Below, in pieces: positions 44,401 to 50,789 of a stretch of 64,000 nucleotides of DNA. A program made the translations under genes and the position numbers. This stretch comes from Mimachlamys varia. Lineage: Eukaryota; Mollusca; Bivalvia; Pectinida; Pectinidae. The stretch is from contig OX392542.1 of assembly GCA_947623455.1 (NCBI GenBank), positions 15,073,625 to 15,137,624 on the forward strand. The letters run 5' to 3'. Within the stretch, counting starts at the first letter, position 1. Each line of letters begins with the position of its first letter. The notes beneath the pieces were generated by a model that searched no databases, was not told the origin of the DNA, and was given only the letters and a program-made list of their open reading frames with translations.

Positions 44401-47400
44401 TTTTTTTTCAAAAATTTATCATCACATGAAATGTGAGAACTAAATGTTTTCAACTGAAACAAAATCAAACAGTATTTGGAAAACATAAACTTTGTAATAA
44501 AAGCAGATCTATAGGTATGTTAGACGTAAGAAAGTCACTGATATAAAGAATAAATTGATAGAAATCGGTCAATTTGAGTGAAACATAAGCAGTGTTGCAT
44601 AGAATATTAATCACAACTTCTGTTGAAGGACAGCTAGACAGATACAAGAATCATAGATTAAAACATTAAAGGCCCAATATGCGTAGCTTTCAGCAAAACT
44701 TGAAGCGAAAATTAAGCCTAATAACTTATAATATTTATAGATTTAGTTAAGATTACCTGATATCAGCAATATTCAAGATGAATTCTTACGCAGTTACCGG
44801 TACAGCAGTAGTTGAAACTTGGTATTTGTAAACACACGTCCATTTTGAACCGTCTTCTACGTATACCTTCGGTTTGTTGTTGAAGCTGGGCCACACTTGA
44901 ATTATTTTCAGTTCTTTGGATTTTTCTGTCAAGAGTTTTGTTAGTTACCACTCATGTTTACTTTGTTTTAGGCTTATTTTTGCATGGTTATTAACTGGAT
45001 TTTTTTCATAATTTTTCAGAATCACGAAAACATTCCTGAAGTTACGAAAATTGGGCCTTTAATATACTTGATCCTAAAAATTAGGAAGTAAATAAATGAT
45101 CACTTTGTCACTGTACCTTATTACAAGTGATGAATATATACCATACTGCTTACATTCCACTGAAATAAACTGGTATTGAACGTGTGAAGACAATGCACAA
45201 GCGTATTGATAGAAATGAAAGAAACTGCAACCTACGTGTAAATATATATACAAATGTATGCAAGGACATGTCAGGCTACATTGTATAAACTTTAATTTAT
45301 GTACAGTTCGAATTGCTATAACTTTATTGCCTGGTAATGTTTTATACAAGTGTTTGTCTATAGATTTACACAGCAGTCAAAAGACAAACATTGTAAACGT
45401 TATGACAAGCATGTGGTAACGGAACCATCGCTGTAATCCTTACGAGAAGATTGAAGTACGTCGGCTCTACACTTCTGTGGATGTAATGATATTATGATGC
45501 CTTCCCCAGTCACGATCATTCAGTTTTTATGACTCTTATAGTAATTCTATCTTATATAACATTTTGCGTATATTTTATAGTTTAACAACCAGCTTTAAGG
45601 TTATGTTAGAAGTGGTATAGTGCCTTCTCAGTAGGGACTGACCAAACTACTACTAGTCATGATCACTTAAGATTTGATATCCATGTACCATATTTATTAT
45701 TCTCCCACCAATAAATTATGATGGATCGGTGAAAACATTATTGTACATTTAAATAAAGAATTCTATGGTTAAAAACTTTTTGTGTTTTAATTGGTCTGAA
45801 TTTTAGTGTCTCATTATGACTCAATTTGTTTGCGAAAAGACAAAAATTGTTTATGTTAATAATGTACGATATAATGTATGTGACACTCATATAAACTTCT
45901 TTTTTTTACTTCATAATACTTGTAGTTATTAATTTAAGTGGCTAATAATTATAGGTGGTTCTAGAATAAGATTTCCCTTCAATCTATCAGAATTATAGTT
46001 ATCATAAAATGCTCTGTCACAGTTACAGGGATAATAACGAAACCAAACGCAAGATGATATTAATCAACTTTCAGAAAGATGACAAACTTCGAGATAGTAA
46101 TTAGATTAGATCTATATCCGTTGGTCCACATGGTGCAGTGGTTACCATATAGCTGACTTTCATCAAGACAGCTAGTTTATAGGCTAAGGGTCAAATGTAA
46201 CAGGGTACTGACTTCACTTGTCACAGGCCTGATCCTTTAAAAGCACATTACATACAAGTACATAATTATGTAGTTCTTCTAAACTTTGGCATAGTAACAA
46301 ATAATATAAATGTTATGAAGGCTGTGGACGTTAGTTTGAAAGCTTTGATACAGCCCATTATAAGCACTGATTATGACTAGCTAATTACAACAATAAATAT
46401 GTGAAGAGAAAACACATCTTTATTAGTAATTGTACCACAAACATCCTTTTAGTACAGATTGTAATTGCTGCAGGGCTTACAGATGGTTAATTTTAATGTT
46501 AAAAAAAAAACTAAAAAAACACATCAATTTACATTGACCGTGAATGAGACATTTTGCATCAAATTAATGGATAAAATAAAAGATAACGCAATTGCATCAG
46601 TAAATTAATAGCATGTTGCTGCATCTTTTAATGGAAAAACATTTAGAGCTGAAAGATTATTAATCTTTTTTAATCATCTCTTTTCTCTACTTTTATTTTA
46701 ATTTGCCATAATGATTCCAGAGTAGGAATATGAGTTGACTTTATATTTATTGTCAAGGCATGTGCAATTTCAATTAAAAAAATGGTAAAATATATTCAAT
46801 ATGAAAAGCTGATAAGAGATTGGAAAACACTTTACAAATTCAATGAAAAGAGTTATCAAACCCTGGGGAAATCAATCAATGTGAACCCAAATGTATCATA
46901 AAAACAAAATTACATTTTGAATAAACTAATTACTGCAATAAATGGTGATATGCTGATACAGTAATGGGTCCAATTTCTGGTTCGTCTTCACTGACAAAAG
47001 CATGTGTGATCATGCTTTATATTAGCCAGAACACTTTCTGGTCTCCGATTAGTCAGACAGAGAGTGTTTACTGTACCAACTTAATCGATTAGGGCTCAGA
47101 GATTACCGATTTATTTCCAACCTAGTAAGCCCGAGTTCCGTGTGTAGAGCATATCAATACATGTTTGGACAGCGGAACGAGACAGGCAATTTAACAATTT
47201 AATAAAACGGTGGCAAAATTAAGTCATGGCACGAACTTATATATGTAAAGTTATATGCATACACATTTCGATGCCATAGAGATTACTGAAATCAATACAA
47301 GTTTATGTTTTATTTATGCAAGTGCATATTACATGATCAATCATGCATGTCATAAGCATTGTTTGACAGTAGGTGTGAAAACATCTTCGACACATTTTTG

Positions 47401-47446
47401 AGTGACGTCAACTTACCATCGCCTCGGGTGATTCTGGAGACGCCAT
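2017..47446 (-). CDS. Large coiled-coil protein gene, 12 exons, 3' end outside window (CCDC30-like, tentative)
   Basis: Twelve minus-strand exons (47417-47446, 39380-39505, 35311-35503, 34035-34435, 28667-28733, 22925-23097, 21896-22015, 21180-21293, 11917-12309, 8541-8654, 3440-3477, 2017-2488) join through GT-AG introns with matching phases to give 747 codons without a stop. The protein is almost wholly acidic, Glu/Lys/Leu-rich coiled coil. Breaks are a short N-terminal segment (1-52), a Gly/Thr-containing insert near 190-205 and a Ser/Pro/Arg linker near 275-292. It has no signal peptide or membrane helix, so a cytoplasmic or centrosomal/Golgi scaffold role is an inference from architecture only. 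Segments such as EQIAFLLVERARLLDELE and VENYVEHIRHLSDEREAL remind me of CCDC30-type proteins, and the length is compatible, but I could not align them. Exon 12 ends at a good donor (AAG|GTAAGG), so coding continues left of the window. Confidence 0.85.
2489..3439. other. Intron 11 with dispersed-repeat fragment
   Basis: Contains at about 2560-2765 a GC-shifted segment (ATGGGACGCGACGCGACAGG, then a C-rich run and a GGCGTGGGCATAAAT end) that looks like an interspersed repeat. The rest is plain AT-rich intron. An 87-codon plus-strand frame at 3099-3362 has no coding character. Confidence 0.4.
3440..3477 (-). CDS. Coiled-coil gene exon 11 (38 nt)
   Basis: A very short exon, acceptor TTGTACAG|GAT, donor ACAG|GTGAGT, phase 0 in and 2 out, residues 578-590. 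It encodes DDLQRQHDEAND and two bases of an Arg codon. Its phase exactly bridges exon 10 (phase 0) and exon 12 (needs phase 2), which is the main support for it. Confidence 0.75.
3690..4240 (-). mobile_element. tRNA-derived SINE on minus strand, split by a ~320 bp insertion
   Basis: Segment 3690-3768 holds the reverse complement of the core (GTGGGAGGAAACTGAAG) and 4100-4240 the remainder (GAACCGGAGAGGAGAACTC, then a tRNA-like head ending near the CCAGTCGTGACC end). The two pieces match the intact SINE at 4462 in order, with 3769-4099 interposed. The insert begins and ends with CCTC/GAGG-rich sequence. Diverged, so edges are approximate. Confidence 0.55.
4462..4700 (+). mobile_element. tRNA-derived SINE, near full length
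   Basis: Starts with a tRNA-like head (GGTGGTGCAGTGGATAGCGC as A box, ACAATTCCCCGACC as a degraded B box), then the core CTCCGGGTACTCCGGTTTCC and TCCCACAATAAGACC, and an A-rich tail (TGTAAAATAAATGAAA). Its head and core match the type widespread in bivalve genomes (RUDI/Meta-SINE-like), a family assignment from memory. Confidence 0.7.
5560..8292. repeat. 46-47 bp minisatellite, about 58 copies, with higher-order structure
   Basis: Unit begins AGGTTTAGACTCYTTAATGA and continues GCCAAGGTAAACAGGTCTGG, TAAGGAC. Copy number estimated from length. Variants: TAATTTAGAC insertions, units with A-tracts of 8-16 bp (about 6918, 7225, 7437) linked to CTTGAGCTTGAGG, and a ~245 bp block repeated nearly exactly at about 7620-7865 and 7866-8110 (marker GGGGTATGTACAGACTC). 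Entirely within intron 10. Confidence 0.92.
8541..8654 (-). CDS. Coiled-coil gene exon 10
   Basis: 114 nt, acceptor TTTCATCAG|ATT, donor CTG|GTAAGG, phase 0 both sides, residues 540-577. It encodes IILAHVKDQNHKLSKEVNTL and then STDLEHSRKVEGDLSQKL. It sits about 250 bp from the edge of the 46 bp minisatellite. Confidence 0.83.
9033..9322. mobile_element. Foldback element with three internal 61 bp tandem units
   Basis: Left end CAAATATTGCATGTCACTTC and right end AAGTGCCATGCAATATTTG are inverted copies. A 61 bp unit starting CAATATGGGAGTTTATGGAC repeats at 9056, 9117 and 9178. A single inverted copy occupies 9243-9297. The RNA could form one long hairpin with alternative registers. Confidence 0.7.
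10455..10535. mobile_element. Short palindromic MITE, copy 1 (diverged)
   Basis: Contains CTTCAAATTCAAAGGTCGGA, the degraded palindromic core shared with copies near 25300, 28215 and 40180. Confidence 0.4.
11917..12309 (-). CDS. Coiled-coil gene exon 9
   Basis: 393 nt, acceptor TTTTCAG|GAA, donor GAT|GTAAGT, phase 0 both sides, residues 409-539. Starts EIVDILSSEKNQLTDELGTL. Uninterrupted acidic/Leu heptads run to the end near LKNLKQEGQEVAKQD. Strong codon-level coding character compared with its AT-rich flanks. Confidence 0.88.
12467..12858 (+). mobile_element. TTAA-site MITE, copy 1 (full length)
   Basis: TTAA, then AGGCCCAATATACATAACTT; ends AGTTACGTATATTGGGCCT, TTAA. Inverted ends of about 22 bp, length ~384 bp, no ORF. 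TTAA on both sides is the piggyBac-type target pattern. Internal landmarks ACCATGTAAAAATAAGCC and AAAATGGACGCGTGTTTAC recur in the other copies. Confidence 0.75.
12886..13135. mobile_element. MITE with ACTGTAAAA ends
   Basis: Starts TACTGTAAAATGGGATATTT and ends CCAGTTTTACAG, i.e. inverted ends of about 10-12 bp, enclosing GCCC-rich internal repeats (TTCGCCCT, GGGCGAAAAGG). A second element with the same ends is at about 60988-61230. Confidence 0.5.
13930..19728. repeat. 35 bp minisatellite, about 160 copies
   Basis: Unit CTCCCTTGTTAACATGTATC followed by CCACTACCTTATTAT, in strict 35 bp periodicity for over 5.5 kb. Both edges carry another subtype (TTTACAGCCCTAYCGCTACC at about 14038-14335; TTTACAGGCC near 19702), and 19080-19640 carries a TTTACATGTATACCAC subtype. 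Long plus-strand open frames here (e.g. 19079-19696) come only from periodicity. It fills most of intron 8. Confidence 0.95.
19729..21179. other. Right part of intron 8, nothing distinct
   Basis: AT-rich intron with no recognisable repeat, RNA or coding signal. Confidence 0.5.
21180..21293 (-). CDS. Coiled-coil gene exon 8
   Basis: 114 nt, acceptor TTTCCAG|GGC, donor AAG|GTAATT, phase 0 both sides, residues 371-408. It encodes GNIDEITAEKDKMKESLNST and then ENEMKTLRAELQASSSLK. Symmetric, so skipping it would preserve the frame. Confidence 0.85.
21896..22015 (-). CDS. Coiled-coil gene exon 7
   Basis: 120 nt, acceptor AATAG|CTG, donor GAG|GTATGT, phase 0 both sides, residues 331-370. It encodes LKTVEEELAKTQSLYQQLQM and continues as regular heptads to QQLDEAE. 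Confidence 0.85.
22155..22583. repeat. 35 bp minisatellite, second array (about 12 copies)
   Basis: Unit ATTATCTCCCTTGTTTACAG followed by CCCTACCACTACCTT, the same 35 bp family as at 13.9-19.7 kb but of the TTTACAGCCC subtype. It occupies intron 6. Exons 7 and 8 lie between the two arrays. Confidence 0.9.
22925..23097 (-). CDS. Coiled-coil gene exon 6 with Ser/Pro/Arg linker
   Basis: 173 nt, acceptor TTTTAG|ATT, donor AAG|GTAATT, phase 1 in and 0 out, residues 273-330. The first 18 residues (SRSSTPRVGRPPSPARMP) are a basic Ser/Pro linker with two proline-directed S/T-P sites and a PxxP-like stretch. The remainder, from NDVALRNIIQEKTKLEGELL, returns to coiled coil. Confidence 0.85.
25262..25345. 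mobile_element. Short palindromic MITE, copy 2
   Basis: Ends TTTACCCCTGAACACAC and GTCAGGAGTGAATGGG are inverted. Centre CTTCCAATTCAAAAGTTGGA. About 84 bp. Confidence 0.55.
28168..28252. mobile_element. Short palindromic MITE, copy 3
   Basis: CTGACTCACCCCTGGAATAT opens it, core TTCCAACCTTTGAATTGGAA lies in the opposite orientation to copies 2 and 4, and it closes with CTCCAGGGTTAA. Confidence 0.55.
28667..28733 (-). CDS. Coiled-coil gene exon 5
   Basis: A 67 nt exon, acceptor TTTCAG|TTG, donor TCAG|GTAAAT, phase 0 in and 1 out. It encodes LVDIEKENVVLKDELQQFK and then SDS, extending the helix of exon 4. Residues 251-272. Confidence 0.82.
28882..29275 (+). mobile_element. TTAA-site MITE, copy 2 (full length)
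   Basis: Same order of internal landmarks as the copy at 12467. Left flank mutated to TGAA, right TTAA intact (AGGTATATTGGGCCT, TTAA). Confidence 0.7.
29276..29660. other. Probable dispersed repeat fragment in intron 4
   Basis: GC-richer than the surroundings, with phrases such as TACGCCTCCTTACGATAGGC. It looks like old interspersed repeat, but I have no second copy in this window to prove it. Confidence 0.25.
29938..30121. repeat. 27 bp tandem repeat, about 7 partial copies
   Basis: Unit GATTCTTAAAATTCTTACTG followed by AGGGAAA, irregular with partial units. Confidence 0.8.
33821..33969. mobile_element. 149 bp near-perfect foldback element
   Basis: Arms of about 70 bp: begins AATTGAACGGCGTTTTTTAA and ends TTAAAAAACGCCGTTCAAT, with centre GCCCTAGCGGGC near 33891-33902. 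TATATGA occurs on both sides, with an offset of 3 bp on the right, as a possible target duplication. The arms differ at few positions, so the insertion is young or conserved. Confidence 0.75.
34035..34435 (-). CDS. Coiled-coil gene exon 4
   Basis: Acceptor TTTGCCAG|CGG, donor AAG|GTAATT, 401 nt (phase 1 in, 0 out), residues 117-250. It opens with EAVQNETAEMLIQQGLDDI and then EQIAFLLVERARLLDELE. An internal 21 bp tandem repeat (about 34208-34272) encodes AITDGQL twice followed by AITGGEE, a flexible interruption. Coiled coil resumes with LEKERNEHEEELIQARESI. Confidence 0.88.
34980..35165 (-). mobile_element. tRNA-derived SINE, minus strand, in intron 3
   Basis: The reverse complement aligns with the SINE at 4462: TCGGGTGGTGCAGATTGATA, then CATTCACCAAAGCAGCC, TGCCCGACCACATGGATTTT and a CGGGCCAACAA end. 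It accounts for the 111-codon plus-strand frame here. Confidence 0.65.
35311..35503 (-). CDS. Coiled-coil gene exon 3
   Basis: Acceptor TTAG|GCT, donor AATG|GTAAGT, 193 nt (phase 0 in, phase 1 out), residues 53-117. It encodes heptad-rich helix starting ATLQTAIENEEKLKLAQ and containing VENYVEHIRHLSDEREAL, the segment that most suggests a recognisable family. Confidence 0.85.
35680..35985 (+). mobile_element. Two tandem tRNA-headed SINE copies of a second type
   Basis: Heads at 35683-35745 (TCAGTGGTAGATCAAGCGTC, GGGTTCGATCCC) and 35909-35970 (TTTAGCTCAGTATTAAAGCA, AGGATTCGATCCC) have recognisable A and B boxes of tRNA genes. Both are followed by an AGCACAC...TTCTTTCC body. Neither folds as a proper tRNA, so they are SINEs rather than genes. 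Confidence 0.6.
35986..37310. other. Right-hand part of intron 2, nothing distinct
   Basis: AT-rich, no repeats or coding signal seen. Confidence 0.5.
37311..39397. repeat. 36 bp minisatellite built from the exon 2 splice junction, about 55 copies
   Basis: Minus-strand unit: CTTTACCAACACACAGAG, GTAATC, AATTATCAGAAA. Its last copy on the right is the final 18 nt of exon 2 plus donor. A marker variant (AATAGTTTCTGAACCA with CCTCCAGGTGTTGG) recurs near 37486, 37831, 38365 and 38751, showing block duplications of about 345, 534 and 386 bp. Because 36 is divisible by three, long open frames appear on both strands (e.g. 38430-39035, minus). These are periodicity artefacts unless decoy donors are used. 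Confidence 0.92.
39380..39505 (-). CDS. Coiled-coil gene exon 2
   Basis: Acceptor ATATAG|GAG, then 42 codons beginning ELESPEDIRREIDQKLEEDG and ending LLLVWKLYQHTE, then donor GAG|GTAATC, phase 0. Residues 11-52 of the protein. The last 18 nt plus the donor are also the first unit of the 36 bp minisatellite that fills the following intron, so which donor is used is less certain than elsewhere. This one keeps phase 0 with exon 3. Confidence 0.75.
39978..40134. mobile_element. Inverted-repeat element (~157 bp)
   Basis: Left end CTGGCTCCGAGATCATGAAA, right end TTTCATGATCCTGGGGCCTG, with further partial complementarity (AGACTTGAGTTT against AAACTTAAGAC). No coding. Confidence 0.6.
40139..40224. 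mobile_element. Short palindromic MITE, copy 4
   Basis: ACTCATTCATCCCTGCAGAC opens, core TTTCCAATTCAAAGGTTGGA, and it closes AGGGGTGAATGAGT. The best terminal inverted match of the family. Confidence 0.6.
40547..40632 (+). mobile_element. TTAA-site MITE, copy 3 (truncated)
   Basis: Retains only the left end (AAGGCCCAATATACGTAACC) and about 80 bp of body, to the TCCAGTTTGATATCCATG landmark. Confidence 0.55.
41551..41646. repeat. 31 bp tandem repeat, 3 copies
   Basis: Unit TTTCACTCACTTTCACTATC followed by TCTATCCCTGG, three consecutive copies with few differences. Confidence 0.85.
43290..43644. mobile_element. Mutator-like MITE, 337 bp, 9 bp target duplication
   Basis: GGTTTAAAC at 43290-43298 and 43636-43644 flank an element that begins CATTGTCCGAAACCC and ends with its inverted relative GGTGTCCGACGATG. 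Arms remain complementary for about 80 bp (GCTAGAATAGATGGAAACC against its inverted copy near 43575). The left end matches the 54 bp element at 50965 over about 38 bp (shared ACTTCTCTGACG). No transposase. Confidence 0.78.
44141..44405 (+). mobile_element. TTAA-site MITE, copy 4 (internal deletion, right end lost)
   Basis: Starts TTAAATGCTCAATATACATA. AAAATAAGCC is joined directly to GAAGTTAGAAGACAG, so about 100 bp of the body is missing, and the right terminal repeat is gone. Confidence 0.6.
44666..45062 (-). mobile_element. TTAA-site MITE, copy 5 (full length, opposite orientation)
   Basis: TTAA on both sides, ends AGGCCCAATATGCGTAGC and TTACGAAAATTGGGCCT. Its orientation is opposite to the copy 260 bp away at 44141, so the pair forms a large inverted repeat. 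Confidence 0.72.
46118..46245 (+). mobile_element. Degenerate tRNA-headed SINE
   Basis: GGTCCACATGGTGCAGTGGT and TGACTTTCATCAAGACAGC match the head of the SINE at 4462. The core is too diverged to define. Confidence 0.35.
47417..47446 (-). CDS. Coiled-coil gene exon 1 (start codon)
   Basis: The ATG at 47446-47444 has a strong context (A at -3, G at +4). It encodes MASPESPEAM and runs into a consensus donor GTAAGT, phase 0. The upstream 200 bp is richer in CpG and ETS-like CGGAAGT sequence than the surrounding AT-rich DNA, which supports this as the gene's 5' end. The downstream intron is 7.9 kb. Confidence 0.8.
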
Positions 47447-47544
47447 TCTTTCACTTTACACGAAAATCCACAGAAACTTAATGAATAAGCATCACCATGA
47501 TGTCAGGAGTTTGTGTAGCCACAAAATGCACTTTCTGTGCATTT

Positions 47545-47640
47545 TTAACACGAAAATAAGTCCACGAGCCCCGCTACGCCTCCGGAGGTCGCCATTTTCA
47601 AACAATCTAGTATCCAACAGAATTCATACGCACTTCCGTC
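47545..47640 (-). promoter_or_regulatory. 5' region of coiled-coil gene with upstream ORF and YY1-like/ETS-like motifs
   Basis: The minus strand carries CGGAAGTGCG (ETS-like, near 47625-47635), then GAAAATGGCGACC, a YY1-like AAnATGGCG motif that is also a strong-context ATG (47595-47593). That ATG opens a 16-codon ORF (MATSGGVAGLVDLFSC, stop 47547-47545) ending 98 bp before the main start. If transcription starts upstream of it, it is a uORF. If not, it is only a promoter motif. Confidence 0.4.
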
Positions 47641-50230
47641 CAGAGTATAATTGACAAAATATAGTTCTGACTTATTTTGTAATGTTTTCAAAATAAACAT
47701 TGTTTAATAATTCACTTTATCATGCATTGAATCATTTGTGCTTGTGTTTAAAAAGTGAATAACTACAACACTATCAAAACTTGCCCCTGAAAAATATAAT
47801 TTTGCACCAATTAAGACCTGCAAGGTGCCCGGAGTTATCTCCCATCACAGAGAGTAAAAGCGCAAATGTATGAAAACCGTATATAACGTCTCTGATCAAA
47901 TATTTTCTGTTATTTGGTAAAATCCTGGAACAACGTTGCCCAAAAAAATGCATTGCATGCATGTACGTTATTTCTCTCTTTTATTGCCGCTTGTTTTTTT
48001 TATTAAAATGACATCAATTAAATAAGACATTGTTTTTTTCAAGTTTCATTTTTAAAAGCAAAACACATGTTAACGTTTAACATCAATATTTAGCAGATCA
48101 GATAGTCAGAACCCTTCAATCTAACTAAGATCCTGAGCGCAATTGATATTAAGTCGGTGGAAAATGTTGCATATTATAACATTTAAAATCAAAAAATAAA
48201 AACTTCCTAAAAAGAAATAAGTTAGTTTATTAATGGTTTTAATATTTGGTCTAAATCACGGAATATATTTTGATAACACCAATATTATTTATAGTGTTTC
48301 CGGCTAAAAACAAACGTTTTAAAAATAATCATTTCAGCTACATACATGTATGTTCATTTATTAAAGGTTGAAATACATGGCACGGACAATACAGTTTGAG
48401 CTGATAAAGAAGTAAATACGATGTACTTTAATAAAACATTTTCATCTTTCTGACAAAAATATGATCTTATATACTGTATTTAAAAAAAACACTGATAATA
48501 CCCCAGGTGCATTAACAAATCAATAAAGACAGATTAAGGAGAGGAGAGGAGGGGTGGTATGGGATTTTTGTTATGAAAGATATATTTATAATTCGACCAT
48601 GGTATGGTAAGTAGTATCATACTTATGACAGCATTTGAGGTTTTCTCAATATTGTCTTGTCAAATAATAATAATAATGATAATGGTTTTAATATTATTTA
48701 TTTTATTAGAGTGTCACATATCAAGTCACAATTTACAAGCTCACAGGTTCAGACAAAATTTATTGAATTAATATTCGGCGAAGTTGACCTTTGATACACT
48801 ATTTACCCTAAATACCGATTATACTATCATGCTCCTTGAAATGATAAAAGTACAAATTCATTTCTTCACAAATTGTTGAATTGAAATTCATAAAAAATCA
48901 AATAAATGATCTTTTGTAAAAGTAACTAAGTGATCAAAAGTATATATATATATTTACCATTGAATGGCATTGGCACTATAAAACCCTACCAAATTCAGTT
49001 GGCAATTATCAAGCCATGAATGCCAATGACCGATTGTTGACGTCATCATTATTATGACGTCATAATTGTTACGTTGGATACCATTGACCGTCCCCGGGCG
49101 ATGACTGTTCTTTTCATTGAACAAGCATATGCGACAAATACATTATTTGAGCTAAATGCTGAGAAATAAAATGTGTTATTGATAATTTATGAGATGAATA
49201 TATTCTAAAAATGGTGAATATAAGTATTGAACTTCTTTTAGCGCGCGTCATTGAATTTGCCTTTCACCAGTTGGCATTCATATAGCATATGAATGCCAAC
49301 TGAAAGCAGTTCATTGCTTAAATAACTACCCACACATTCTTGATATTTCGTAACCTTTAGCAACATAACGTTAACAGCTAATATTGCACATACTCAGTAT
49401 TCCCAGTTTAACAATAGTTGGTAAACTTCAAAGAAATAGTCAATTGAACTTGTCACACTAAATAGTGTTGATATATATTTGAATTCTGGAAAAGAGACAT
49501 GTATACCAGGTATAAAACATGCATGATATAACTGATCCGTCAAGTTAACGACCACTGGAAACAGAGAAACAGACATCTTCGTGTTTGTGAAATTCTACTT
49601 CATTCGAAATTAATATCATTCACAAGTAAGGAAGGATGAGTTGGTCTGTGTGTTATTTATTTGAGCATTGAACTGCTTTCAGTTGGCATTCATAGACACT
49701 ATGAATGCCAACTGGACAAAGGCAAATTCAGTTCAAATCCTGGTTTGTTACGTGCTAATATTAAGTAGAAAATTGACTTTTCATGAAATGTCAAGTAACA
49801 TTAGCAGATGGTTTACATAGACGGAAGAGTAATCGCCCTTTAGTTAACAAATGCATAAAATACTCCTAAACAGTAAAATGATTTTACATAAAAGGCAGAA
49901 GAGAGTCGAAAAAGTCTATTGTTTTATCTCCTGATTCCTTGTATGCTGAGATAAAATTTTGCGCAATTGTGTCCACTATGCGTAAAACATAATAAGTAAG
50001 CACTTAAATTATCAAATAGTATGTTACATTATAGGAATTGATTAAAACTATTTGATTAATATGGAATTTGTAATAAAAGCTGAAAGTAAATATTATATTT
50101 TTTAAGATACAGGGACTGCTTAAGGTATATTCAACAAACGAGACGAGGAACTGAAAGCAGCTGAGTTGAACATTACATTGCACCTACGGCATTACAAATA
50201 TTTCTCTCAAAATGCAACTGTCTAGGTCGT
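47641..50230. other. Intergenic region upstream of the coiled-coil gene
   Basis: AT-rich with stops in all frames. Contains the inverted-repeat element at 49251-49731 and a related half at about 48956-49035 (ATTGAATGGCATTGGCAC). A GTTATCTCCC motif lies at 47834. No gene seen. Confidence 0.5.
49251..49731. mobile_element. Inverted-repeat element with a hairpin inside each terminal repeat
   Basis: Terminal arms of about 66 bp (49251-49316 and 49665-49731) are inverted copies. Each itself contains CAGTTGGCATTCAT...ATGAATGCCAACTG, a 14 bp palindrome with a 7 bp loop. The centre carries a 60-codon frame (49394-49576, minus) with no sign of a transposase. Confidence 0.65.
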
Positions 50231-50624
50231 TTAAAGGCCCAATATACGTAACTTTCGGCAAAACTTGAAGCGAAAATCAAGCCTAATAACTTGTTATATT
50301 TATAGATGTAGCTAACATTAGCTGATATCAGCAATATTCAAGATGAATTCTTTCGCGGTTACCGGTACAGCAGCAGTTGAAACACGCTATTTGTAAACAC
50401 ACGTCCATTTTGAACCGTCTTCTACCTTCGCTTTGTTGTTGAAGCTGGGCCACACCTGAATTATTTTCACTTCTTTGGACTTTTTTGTCAAGAGTTTCTT
50501 GTTAGTTACCGCTCATGGTTACTTCGTTTTAGGCTTATTTTTGCATGGTTATCAACTGGATTTTTTTTCCGAACTTTTCAGATTCACGAAAATTTCCCTG
50601 AAGTTACGTATATTGGGCCTTTAA
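50231..50624 (-). mobile_element. TTAA-site MITE, copy 6 (full length, opposite orientation)
   Basis: Best preserved copy: TTAA, AGGCCCAATATACGTAACTT, ~386 bp, AAGTTACGTATATTGGGCCT, TTAA. Reverse orientation relative to copies 1-4. Confidence 0.8.
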
Positions 50625-50789
50625 GAAAGGGGTGTATGTTTCTATCTTACATCTCATTTCACGTGGCTTGATGTCAAAATGGCCGATCAATGGCTTGGCA
50701 AAGCCTCGGGTTGTACTAAATTTAAAAAACGGTCGGATCAAATTTCCTTACCTTTCACCTCAGTTCAGTTACATATACACCTACATAAT

